Shown here one piece after another: positions 1 to 7,046 of a stretch of DNA of 41,338 nt. The first letter of the stretch is position 1; every line of letters starts with the position of its first letter. The notes below the pieces were generated by a model that was not told the origin of the DNA, searched no databases, and was given only the letters and a program-made list of their open reading frames with translations. The stretch comes from Planctomycetota bacterium. GTDB taxonomy: Bacteria > Planctomycetota > JAJSAM01 > JAJVHW01. The stretch lies in the NCBI GenBank assembly GCA_021414065.1, contig JAIOPE010000091.1, positions 1 to 41,338 of the forward strand. Reading direction: 5' to 3'. A program made the position numbers and the translations under genes.

Positions 1-135
1 CATCGGGCCGCGCCAGGCGACCAACCGCAGATACGAGTAGCGAGTGACATCCATCGCGATCGTCACGTAGTCCGCTGCTCCGCAGTACGTCGTGTACCGC
101 GGCACCATCACGACCTGCACGAGTTCCCCTGCCAC
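1..135 (-). CDS. Partial hypothetical protein leaving the left edge
   Basis: An open frame runs on the minus strand from a GTG near 135 to the window edge (about 45 codons), beginning AGELVQVVMVPRYTTYCG. A GAGGAG sequence lies 5 nt before this GTG. A second in-frame GTG at 141 overlaps that ribosome site and is less likely. The residue mix, with alternating hydrophobic and polar stretches and few Arg/Pro runs, looks like real protein rather than a shadow frame. I do not recognise a family, and the rest of the gene is outside the window. It is divergent from the recombinase remnant that follows. Confidence 0.4.
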   Translation of the reverse strand, partial: MAGELVQVVMVPRYTTYCGAADYVTIAMDVTRYSYLRLVAWRGPM

Positions 136-379
136 GTTCACTCCTCGGACCGCGAGACGCGGCCCATGCGTTCATCCACTGAGGGCCGCCGGTCACTCGC
201 CATCGGTCGGCCCGGAGAGTACGGCGACGTCGCGCGCGGCACAACGGCGAACCCGGAATCGCCCAGGTGCAGCGGGGACGCAACGCAGAGCGTGCCGATG
301 CGAACTGGATCGCCAGGAGCACCGCTTCGCGTCCCCTTTCGGGTTGTCGATCGCGGACGGCGAGCGCCGGGCGCGGGGC

Positions 380-735
380 GACCCCTACATCGTCGAGATG
401 CTGGAGTGGGGCGAGGCCGCCCGCATCCCCGAGACGGTGCGCGTGCTGCCCGTGCTCTCGACCGCCCCGGTCCAGGCGCCCGCCGAGATCCTCCGCGCCG
501 AGCGCGCCGGGCTCCGCCGCGTCCTCGAACTGGCCGACGCCCGCGCGGTGGACGTGCTCCTCGTCGCCGAGCTCTCCCGGATCGGCTGGTCCCTCTCCGG
601 GCTGGCGAACGTCGTCGAGCGGCTGTCGGCGCGCGGCGTCGGGATCGTGTCGCTGCGGGAGTCGTTCGACCTGACGAGCCCGATGGGACGCATGGTCGTC
701 GGCATCCTCTCCGTGCTCGCCGTGCCGCTGGCCGC
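380..735 (+). pseudogene. Decayed serine recombinase (resolvase-type catalytic domain fragment)
   Basis: The plus frame at about 485-720 reads like the second half of a resolvase/invertase catalytic domain: AGLRRVLELADARAVDVLLV, then ELSRIGWSLSGL, then ARGVGIVSLRESFDLTSPMG and a GILSVLA helix. In working enzymes the central motif is D-R-L-G-R-S. Here the Asp is Ser and the second catalytic Arg is Trp. The N-terminal part with the nucleophilic Ser is not recognisable upstream in this frame, and the frame stops at 751 just where the connecting helix should continue. Weak helix-turn-helix-like text appears in other frames up to about 1000, which suggests frameshifts. I conclude it is a dead remnant of a mobile element or cassette recombinase. 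Confidence 0.6.
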
Positions 736-1080
736 GTGCGGGGCAGCGTGAGCGCCTCGGCCGCCTGCCCGGCTCTCGGGTCGTCCTGGTCGCCGATCGC
801 AACGGAGCGCGCCCCACGTGGCCCCGTGGCCGGTGCGCGGATCCGCGACGTCGCCCCCGAGTGGCGACCCGCGTGGATCGTCGAGGAGCAGCTCCGCGCT
901 GGGCTCCCCTCGCCGGGCTGACGCTCGATCAGCTCCGGGCGGTCCGGCTCCGGGGCGACGCGCTCGCCGGCGACGTCGAGACCGCCCCGGCGCACGTGAT
1001 CCGCTCCGCGGGTCTCTTGACACCTGCCCCCTCCGGGCGAAACGGGCTCCAAACTGTTGTTGCGACACTCGCTGAGTCGG

Positions 1081-2049
1081 CTACTCGGTCGAGGCGATCT
1101 CCGGCTTGACCGGGAACATCAGCGACGCCACGGTCGAGATCGCGAGCACGCCGCCGATCACCGCGAGCGACACCCACGTCTGCATGTGGACGCCAAGCCC
1201 GGCGATGATCATCTTCACGCCGACGAACCCGAGCACGACCGCGAGGCCGTACTTCAGGAACCGGAACGACCCGAGGAATCGCGCGAGGAGGAAGTAGAGG
1301 GCGCGCAGTCCGAGGATCGCGAAGATGTTCGACGTGAACACGATGAACGGGTCGCGGCTCACCGCGAGACACGCGGGCACCGAGTCCACCGCGAACACGA
1401 CGTCCGTCGCCTCGATCACGAGGAGGACGAGCAGGAGCGGCGTGCCGTAGCGGACGCCGTTCCTGACGGTCATGAGCTTCTGGCCGTCGTACTCGTCGGT
1501 GAATCGGAACCAGCGGCGCGCGAGTCTCATCGCCAGGTTCTTCGACGGATCGGGGTCGGACTCCCCGGCGAATGCAAGCTTGGCCGCCGTCAGCACGAGG
1601 AAGCCGCCGAACACGTACGTCATCCACTCGAAGTGCGTGAGCAACTCGGCGCCGATCAGGATGAAGATCAGACGCAGCACGATCGCGCCGAGCACGCCGA
1701 AGAACAGCACGCGGTGCTGCGCGGCGCCCGGCACGCGGAAGTACGAGAACAGCACGACGAACACGAACAGGTTGTCCACCGACAGCGACTTCTCGAGCAG
1801 GTACGCCGTCAGGAACTCGGTCGCTTTCTGTCCGCCGAGCCAGGGGATCAGCGCCGCGTTGAAGACGAGCGCCAGGCCGATCCAGAAGATCGACCAGCCC
1901 AGCGCCTCCTTCGTCTTGACCTCGTGCGCCTCCTTGTGGAAGACCTTGAGGTCGAGGACGAGCATGAGGACGACGAACAGCGCGAACCCGGCCCAGAAGA
2001 GCCAGCTCTCGCCGTCGGGGGCAGGAATCGGGGGGGTGTCCGGATTCAC
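1081..2049 (-). CDS. TerC/Alx-family integral membrane protein
   Basis: This 322-residue membrane protein has the TerC family layout: several hydrophobic helices, the signature SLSVDNLFVFVV near residue 88, and EATDVVFAVDSVPA near residue 217, whose acidic residues lie in the membrane. Members of the family export manganese or support metal homeostasis, and some are linked to tellurite resistance or to alkaline pH response (Alx). The start is a GTG with no clear Shine-Dalgarno. It lies only 12 nt after the tpx stop, so it is probably read from the tpx transcript. The cytoplasmic loop around residues 160-200 (ESDPDPSKN, DEYDGQKL) is typical of the longer TerC subgroup. Substrate is inferred from family only. 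Confidence 0.93.
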   Translation of the reverse strand: MNPDTPPIPAPDGESWLFWAGFALFVVLMLVLDLKVFHKEAHEVKTKEALGWSIFWIGLALVFNAALIPWLGGQKATEFLTAYLLEKSLSVDNLFVFVVLFSYFRVPGAAQHRVLFFGVLGAIVLRLIFILIGAELLTHFEWMTYVFGGFLVLTAAKLAFAGESDPDPSKNLAMRLARRWFRFTDEYDGQKLMTVRNGVRYGTPLLLVLLVIEATDVVFAVDSVPACLAVSRDPFIVFTSNIFAILGLRALYFLLARFLGSFRFLKYGLAVVLGFVGVKMIIAGLGVHMQTWVSLAVIGGVLAISTVASLMFPVKPEIASTE

Positions 2050-2061
2050 GGGGTCCGCGTG

Positions 2062-2565
2062 CTACCCGCGGGCCGCGGCGAGGACGGCGTCGTAGTCCGG
2101 TTCCTGCGCGATCTCGGGGACGAGGTGCGCGTAGCGGAGGCGGCCGTCCGGAGCGATGACGAACGCCGCGCGTGCCGTGACGCCGGCGAGCGGGCCGCCC
2201 GAGATCGCGACGCCCCAGCGTTCGCCGAACGCGCGGTCGCGCAGATCCGACGCCGCGTGGACGTTCTCGATGCCCTCGGCGGCGCAGAAGCGCTTGATGG
2301 CGAAGGGAAGATCGGCGCTCGCGACGACGACCACCACGCCCGGAACGGACGTCGCCTTCTCGTTGAACTTGCGCGTCTCGAGGGCGCAGACCGGCGTGTC
2401 CACGCTCGGCACCGTGAGCAGGACGACCGTCTTGCCTGCGAGCGAGGCGTTCGTGACCTCCGAGAGGTCGGCCTTCACGAGCCGGAAGGCGGGAGCGGGG
2501 TCGCCTGCCTTGGGGAAGGTGCCGGAGACGGGAACGGGGTTGCCCTTGAGCGTGACAGTGGACAT
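2062..2565 (-). CDS. tpx: Thiol peroxidase Tpx (atypical 2-Cys peroxiredoxin)
   Basis: This 167-residue protein matches Tpx over its whole length. It reduces peroxides with thioredoxin as the usual electron donor. The peroxidatic cysteine is C60 in SVDTPVCALETRKFNE, and the resolving cysteine is C94 in ADLPFAIKRFCAAEGIENV, the same spacing as in E. coli Tpx (61/95). The start ATG has a good ribosome site (GGAGGT, about 6 nt away). The longer open frame upstream is not coding. It lies between chrA and terC on the same strand, and with terC it may form a small stress operon. The N-terminal strand VTLKGNPVPVSG is typical of the family. Confidence 0.95.
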   Translation of the reverse strand: MSTVTLKGNPVPVSGTFPKAGDPAPAFRLVKADLSEVTNASLAGKTVVLLTVPSVDTPVCALETRKFNEKATSVPGVVVVVASADLPFAIKRFCAAEGIENVHAASDLRDRAFGERWGVAISGGPLAGVTARAAFVIAPDGRLRYAHLVPEIAQEPDYDAVLAAARG

Positions 2566-2618
2566 CGCGGACCTCCTTCGGGGGAAGCCGGGGATTCTCG
2601 GGGCGCGGACGCGGATCC

Positions 2619-4016
2619 TCAGCTTTTCGACAGGGCGGACACGACGAGACCCGCCGCCGCCGCGAACGCGAGCGTCCACGCCATGCCTGCCTTCACGCGG
2701 AAGAGCAGCACGGCCGCCACCGCGGCGATCGCGGCGGCGCGCCAGTCGAGCGAGGAGACCACCGGAGCCGGAATCGTCGCCCCGGCGACGCGCACCTCGC
2801 CCACGGCCCCGAACAGCGTCCGAAGCGAGAGCGTCACGCCCAGGTTCGCCACGACGCCGACGACCGCCGCCGTGATCGCCGCGAGCGCCGCTGCGAGCGA
2901 GCGCACGCCGCGGGCCGCCTCGACCCACGGCGCGAACGCGAAGATCCAGAGGAAGCACGGGACGAACGTCGTCCAGAGCATGACGGCCGAGGCGAGCGTT
3001 CCTGCGGCGAGCGGCGAGAGCCCGCCCGGCGCCCGCGCCGCCCCGAGGAACGCGACGAACTGGAGCACGAGAATGAGCGGGCCCGGCGTCGTCTCGGCGA
3101 GACCGAGGCCGTCGAGCATCTGGCCCTGCGTCACCCACGCGAACCGCTCCACAGCCTGCTGCTGCACGTACGACAGCACCGCGTACGCGCCACCGAATGT
3201 GACGACCGCCGCCTTGCTGAAGAAGACCGCCTGCACGGTGTAGACGCTGTCGGGGCCCGTCGCCGCCGCGAGCGCTGCGACCGGAGCGAACCACACCACG
3301 AGACCGATCGCAGCAGCGAGCGCGGACCGTCCGAGCGAGCGCATCACGGTGCCCTCAGCCCGCGGACGAACTGCATCGGCGACACCGGCCGCCGCAACGT
3401 CCCTCGCGGGGAACCACGCGGGACGGAGCCGACCGGCGGAGAACCCGGCGAGCGCCGCGCACGCGATGACCCACGGGAATGGGACCTGGAAGGCGAACAG
3501 TGCCGTGAACGCCAAAACGGCGATCGTCACGGCCGCGCCGCTCCGCAGCGCTCGCTTGCCGATCCGGATCACCGCGTCCGCCACGATCACGAGGATCGCA
3601 GCCTTCACGCCGAAGAACGCGGCGCTCACGAACGGCACCTCGTGGAAGAACAGGTAGAGCGCTGAGATTCCCAGCATCACGAGCGCGCCGGGCAGCACGA
3701 ACAGCGCCCCCGCGAGGAGTCCGCCGCGCACTCCGTGCAGCAACCAGCCCACGTACGTCGCGAGTTGGGTCGCTTCCGGCCCCGGCAGCAGCATGCAGAA
3801 GTTCAGCGCGTGGAGGAACCGCTCCTCGGAGATCCACCGCTTCTCCTCGACGACCACCCGGTGCAGCACTGCGATGTGCGCCGCCGGCCCACCGAAGCTC
3901 TCGACCCCGACCCGGAGGAACGCCGACGCGCACTCCGAGAGCGGCGGGTGCGGAACGGACGCGCTGGCGGCGTCGGCGGACGGCTCGTCGCTCGGTGATG
4001 GGTGGGAAGCGGACAC
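2619..4016 (-). CDS. chrA: Chromate transporter ChrA, two-domain form
   Basis: The protein has 465 residues and is the long ChrA type with two homologous halves. Half one carries FGGPAAHIAVLHR and LPGPEATQLATYVGW; half two carries TFGGAYAVLSYVQQQAV and GLAETTPGPLILVLQF. The paired FGG and PGP signatures and about ten hydrophobic segments define the CHR family, which exports chromate across the inner membrane. The start is a GTG. The box TAGCCT ends 7 nt before it and there is no ribosome site, so a leaderless message is likely. The TAG of that box is also the stop codon of the upstream unknown gene. The N terminus (residues 1-25) is Ser/Pro/Ala-rich and non-conserved. Confidence 0.93.
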   Translation of the reverse strand: MSASHPSPSDEPSADAASASVPHPPLSECASAFLRVGVESFGGPAAHIAVLHRVVVEEKRWISEERFLHALNFCMLLPGPEATQLATYVGWLLHGVRGGLLAGALFVLPGALVMLGISALYLFFHEVPFVSAAFFGVKAAILVIVADAVIRIGKRALRSGAAVTIAVLAFTALFAFQVPFPWVIACAALAGFSAGRLRPAWFPARDVAAAGVADAVRPRAEGTVMRSLGRSALAAAIGLVVWFAPVAALAAATGPDSVYTVQAVFFSKAAVVTFGGAYAVLSYVQQQAVERFAWVTQGQMLDGLGLAETTPGPLILVLQFVAFLGAARAPGGLSPLAAGTLASAVMLWTTFVPCFLWIFAFAPWVEAARGVRSLAAALAAITAAVVGVVANLGVTLSLRTLFGAVGEVRVAGATIPAPVVSSLDWRAAAIAAVAAVLLFRVKAGMAWTLAFAAAAGLVVSALSKS

Positions 4017-4023
4017 CCCGCTG

Positions 4024-4029
4024 AGGCTA
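4024..4029 (-). promoter_or_regulatory. Predicted -10 box of chrA (leaderless arrangement)
   Basis: On the minus strand TAGCCT ends 7 nt before the chrA GTG, which places the expected transcription start on or next to the start codon. It overlaps the stop codon of the preceding gene. No clear -35 box was identified. The call is by position and by comparison with similar boxes elsewhere in this window. Confidence 0.45.
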
Positions 4030-4554
4030 CGCCGCGTCGCCGCTCTGCACCACCTCGCGAAACACCCGCACGCCCTCGCGAAGCACGCCCGCGATGGTCG
4101 CTATCTCATCATCCGACCACGTCGGCACGAAGTGCTCACCAAGCGGCGTGACGGACGGAAGGTTGCAGCCCCAGAACATCCGCTCGTAGACATCCGACGC
4201 GACCGCTGCGTCGTGCCGTCGCACGAACTCAGCGCCGTCGTCGCCGACCGATCCAGCGACGTCCCAGAGCAGGTTCCACGCGCCGAGCAGGCCGTTGCAG
4301 TCCAGCGTCGTCGGCGGCGCGGCCGCCCAGCGCTCCGCTGTGTCGAGATCGCACGGCGCCTGCGGCGTCTCGCTGGAGAGCGCGATCGTGCATCGTCCGG
4401 CGAATGCGCGGAGTCCGCCCAAGGACGCGAACGACGGGACGCGGCCTGGCGCACTCACGACGACCCCGTCCGAGCCGTCGCCGCCGTCGAACCACAGGAG
4501 CCACCGCACGCGACCGTCGAGCAGGTACGACGCTGGGTAGTGCGTTCGCGTCAC
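4027..4554 (-). CDS. Hypothetical cytoplasmic protein
   Basis: The 175-residue protein begins at a GTG (TRTHYPASYLL) and has no signal peptide or membrane segment. It is rich in Trp and acidic residues (RVRWLLWFDGGDGSDG, GAWNLLWDVAGSVGDDG, YERMFWGCNLPSVTPLGE, TWSDDEIATIAGVLREG). The conserved-looking WxLLWFDGG and MFWG blocks suggest a folded enzyme- or immunity-like domain, but I cannot name a family. The start is supported by TACGAT ending 6 nt upstream, which fits a leaderless message. An in-frame ATG at 4593 would give a longer form overlapping the divergent miaE leader, which I consider less likely. The gene ends immediately before chrA on the same strand. Confidence 0.7.
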   Translation of the reverse strand: MTRTHYPASYLLDGRVRWLLWFDGGDGSDGVVVSAPGRVPSFASLGGLRAFAGRCTIALSSETPQAPCDLDTAERWAAAPPTTLDCNGLLGAWNLLWDVAGSVGDDGAEFVRRHDAAVASDVYERMFWGCNLPSVTPLGEHFVPTWSDDEIATIAGVLREGVRVFREVVQSGDAA

Positions 4555-4559
4555 GGCGG

Positions 4560-4566
4560 TATCGTA
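4560..4566. promoter_or_regulatory. Overlapping divergent -10 boxes (unknown gene / miaE)
   Basis: TATCGT at 4560-4565 on the plus strand and TACGAT at 4566-4561 on the minus strand share almost the same bases. The minus box ends 6 nt before the GTG at 4554. The plus box is followed after about 30 nt by a GGAG site and the miaE coding frame. Transcription in the two directions could not initiate at the same time from such shared boxes. Position-based prediction. Confidence 0.45.
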
Positions 4567-4608
4567 TCGCTGCGCTGCCGTCGAGACCCCCATCCCGGAG
4601 ACCACGCC

Positions 4609-5190
4609 ATCCTCCACCTCGCCGCACCCACAGATCCGAGCTGGGCCCCGCGCGTCGTTGCGCAGATCGACGACGTGCTGCTCGACCACGCGCACTGCGA
4701 GAAGCGCGCGGCGTCGAACGCGATCAACCTGATCTTTCGCTACCCCGACAAAGCGTCGCTGGCGATCCCCTTGTCGCGGCTCGCTCGGGAGGAACTCGCG
4801 CACTTCGAGGAGGTCGTCGAGATCCTCGCGCGCCGGGGCACGCCGTACCGTCGCATCCAGCCGACGCCGTATGCCGCGCGGCTCACGTCGGCGATCCGCG
4901 GCGAGGAGCCCGCGCGGCTCATCGACACGCTGCTCTGCTGCTCGTTGATCGAGGCGCGCAGTTGCGAGCGGATGCGGCTGCTCGCGGACGTCCTCGACGA
5001 CCCGGAACTCGTCCGGCTCTACCGCGGGCTCCTCGCCGCGGAGGCGCGCCACCACGAGATCTTCGTCGATCTGGCGCGCGAACTGGGACTCGTCTCCGAA
5101 GACGAACTCCGCGCCCGTCTCGACGAGCTGGCGCAGCACGAAGCGCACGTGATCGCGACGACCGAGCCGGAGGCCCGGCTCCACGGCTAA
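4609..5190 (+). CDS. miaE: tRNA-(ms2io6A)-hydroxylase-like diiron protein MiaE
   Basis: The frame encodes about 193 residues with clear MiaE features. MiaE is a diiron enzyme that hydroxylates the isopentenyl side chain of modified A37 in tRNA. Visible ligand motifs are HAHCEKRAAS (about residues 27-36), REELAHFEEVVEILARRG (60-77), LLCCSLIEARSCERM (108-122) and EARHHEIF (145-152). Relatives begin close to the LHLAAPTDP motif. Here that position holds ATC (4609), 8 nt after a GGAG site, and the nearest standard start in frame is a GTG at 4540, which would overlap the divergent gene. A noncanonical ATC start, an upstream GTG or a sequence error are all possible. Function is certain from the body of the protein; the 5' end is not. 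Confidence 0.88.
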   Translation: MLHLAAPTDPSWAPRVVAQIDDVLLDHAHCEKRAASNAINLIFRYPDKASLAIPLSRLAREELAHFEEVVEILARRGTPYRRIQPTPYAARLTSAIRGEEPARLIDTLLCCSLIEARSCERMRLLADVLDDPELVRLYRGLLAAEARHHEIFVDLARELGLVSEDELRARLDELAQHEAHVIATTEPEARLHG

Positions 5191-5207
5191 TCACCGTCGT
5201 CGTACGA

Positions 5208-7046
5208 TCAGCGGCGAAGCAGCCAGTTCAAGAAGCGCTGGAACGCACTCGGCCGGGACGGCGGCAGGACGGGGTCCGTCGGCTCCCCGAGTCGGACCGA
5301 GGCGGCCGATGGCGAGCTGTCGGTCGTTGCGTCGTTGGTTGCGGTGCCCGCGCCGTGCGACGTCTCGGTGTCCGGCTCGTCGGCGAACCGCTGCGACGTG
5401 AGGCGCTCCAGGTTGCGCTCGGTGGAAGACCGGGCGCCTCCTGACGGCCCGCCGGATCCGGCGCGTGCGGCCGACGGTAGAGACGCCCGCGGTTGCCGCG
5501 GTGCGTTCGCGAATGCCTGCGCAAGCGGGACACCGCTCGACGACGGCGACGTTCGCGTCATCCGGCGCGACGGTTCCCGGACCGGCCCGCGTGACGCTTC
5601 GGCGGCGCGCGAGGTGGGCTGCGCCGCGGCTGCGACGGGCTCGTCCTCGAACATCGGGGACGCCACGGGGACATCGTCGTCCACGGACTCACGCGGCCGT
5701 GCGGCTGCCGGCGCAACGGACGGATTTCCGTCCGGCATCGCTCGCACGGGGGCCATCGAGGCGGGACGCTCCGCCCGGCTCGACTTCGCGGGCTGCGAGT
5801 CGGCCGCAGGCACGTTCCGGGCCTCGGCCAGGAACGAGTGCAGATCGCGCCCGGGCTTCGCGTTCACCGACGCCGCGATCGCGGCGACCGGATCGGTGAT
5901 CGGGGCTGCGTGCTTCCGCGCTGTCGTCTGCGCCGACTGCGCCGACTGCGCCGACTGCGTCGTCTGCGCCGTCTGCACAGCGCGTTCCTGCGTCGGTCGT
6001 GGGCGCTGCGAGGCCTCCGCGCGCTGGGGCGCAGGCCGCTGCCCTGCAGCGCGCGGCTTCGCCGCGCGGTCGGACGGATCGTGGTCGAACCGCTCCGAGA
6101 GGAACGCGAGCGCCGAAGTGACGTCCGGGAACGAGCCGCGACACAGGCGGTCAATCGTCTCCGCGACCGACGGCGACACGTTCACGCCATAGAGCGTGGA
6201 CGCCTCCACCGGTTCACCTGGGAGCGGCACGCGGCCAGTCGCCACCTCGAAGAGCGTACGACCGGCCATCACCGCCTGCACTGCGGCAGACGGAAGCAGG
6301 AGATCGCCATTCCGGCTGCTCTCGAAGAGCTCGGGCGGCAGGTACGCCGGAACGTGCGGGAACTTGCCGCTTCGGTCATCCGTCCGGACGAGGCTGCCCG
6401 CGTCCATGAGACGGACCCGCTCGCGCGAACGACCGCGGATGCGCACGTTCCCCGGCCGAAGGTCGGTGTAGTAGTACCCGCGGTCCTGCAGGTCCATCAG
6501 CCCGGAGAGGACGACGATCGCAACGTGCTCGAGTTGACGCCGGAGTTGCACCTTCGGCACGGTGCTCGAGTGCATCCGAGCGAGCCACAGATCGAGGTCG
6601 AATCCGGGGAGCTTCTCCATGACGAGGCACGGCTCGGGCTCGCCGAACTCGCCGCCCCAGTCGGCATCGAGCGCGGGGTTCGCGAACTCAAACAGCCCGT
6701 GGCTCGCGGGCATGTACGGCGAGGCAGCGCGCGCGAGGTTCGCAGCCTCTTCGCGGAGCGACTCGCGGCGGCGGCGGATCTCGTCGTCGGTGAGGTCGAA
6801 GGGTCGGTGCAACGGGAGCAGGGGCAGCTTGGCGACCGCCAGCGGGGCCCCCGGGTCGCGCAGGTCGCTTGCGAGGAAGACCGCGCCTTCCGAGCCGACG
6901 GCGTAGAGCGACTCGATCCGGAACCGGTCGCCGACGACCGAGCCGTCGATCTTGATGAGAGCGTCACCGAGGCCCGTCTCTCCCCGCGCCTCGAGGCGAC
7001 GGATGACGCGGCACTCGTGGGCGATCGGGTCGTTCCGCTCGCTCAT
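5208..7046 (-). CDS. Serine/threonine protein kinase with long disordered tail, partner of the vWA protein
   Basis: The protein has 612 residues. Residues about 40-320 form a divergent kinase domain: a glycine loop (AVGSEGAV, 49-56), Lys73 in AVAKLPLL, a catalytic loop YYTDLRPGNVRI with Asp195 (HRD replaced by YTD), and DAG at 215-217 in place of DFG. The key Lys and both Asp are present, so it may be active. Residues about 325-590 are low-complexity, rich in Ala, Pro, Gln, Ser and Arg, and include an SAQ repeat. The C-terminal end FQRFLNWLLRR is amphipathic and may touch a membrane. The ATG overlaps the stop of the upstream vWA gene (ATGA), so the two are coupled. The pairing recalls TerY-type vWA/kinase modules, but I see no PP2C phosphatase nearby. 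Confidence 0.85.
   Translation of the reverse strand: MSERNDPIAHECRVIRRLEARGETGLGDALIKIDGSVVGDRFRIESLYAVGSEGAVFLASDLRDPGAPLAVAKLPLLPLHRPFDLTDDEIRRRRESLREEAANLARAASPYMPASHGLFEFANPALDADWGGEFGEPEPCLVMEKLPGFDLDLWLARMHSSTVPKVQLRRQLEHVAIVVLSGLMDLQDRGYYYTDLRPGNVRIRGRSRERVRLMDAGSLVRTDDRSGKFPHVPAYLPPELFESSRNGDLLLPSAAVQAVMAGRTLFEVATGRVPLPGEPVEASTLYGVNVSPSVAETIDRLCRGSFPDVTSALAFLSERFDHDPSDRAAKPRAAGQRPAPQRAEASQRPRPTQERAVQTAQTTQSAQSAQSAQTTARKHAAPITDPVAAIAASVNAKPGRDLHSFLAEARNVPAADSQPAKSSRAERPASMAPVRAMPDGNPSVAPAAARPRESVDDDVPVASPMFEDEPVAAAAQPTSRAAEASRGPVREPSRRMTRTSPSSSGVPLAQAFANAPRQPRASLPSAARAGSGGPSGGARSSTERNLERLTSQRFADEPDTETSHGAGTATNDATTDSSPSAASVRLGEPTDPVLPPSRPSAFQRFLNWLLRR
5923..5976 (-). repeat. 9-bp tandem repeat inside the kinase tail
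   Basis: Six consecutive 9-bp units of the form GCCGACTGC or GTCGTCTGC lie within the kinase gene. On the coding strand they encode the repeating tripeptide Gln-Ser/Thr-Ala, in a disordered linker. Copy number could vary by slippage without breaking the frame. Confidence 0.85.

Noticed and set aside
1057..3243. A 728-codon open frame on the plus strand
   Set aside because: It runs opposite terC, tpx and chrA and has the His/Arg/Glu-rich text typical of an antisense shadow in GC-rich DNA.
5923..5976. Short tandem repeats considered as a CRISPR or VNTR locus
   Set aside because: Units are 9 bp, in frame and lack spacers, so they are a coding repeat.
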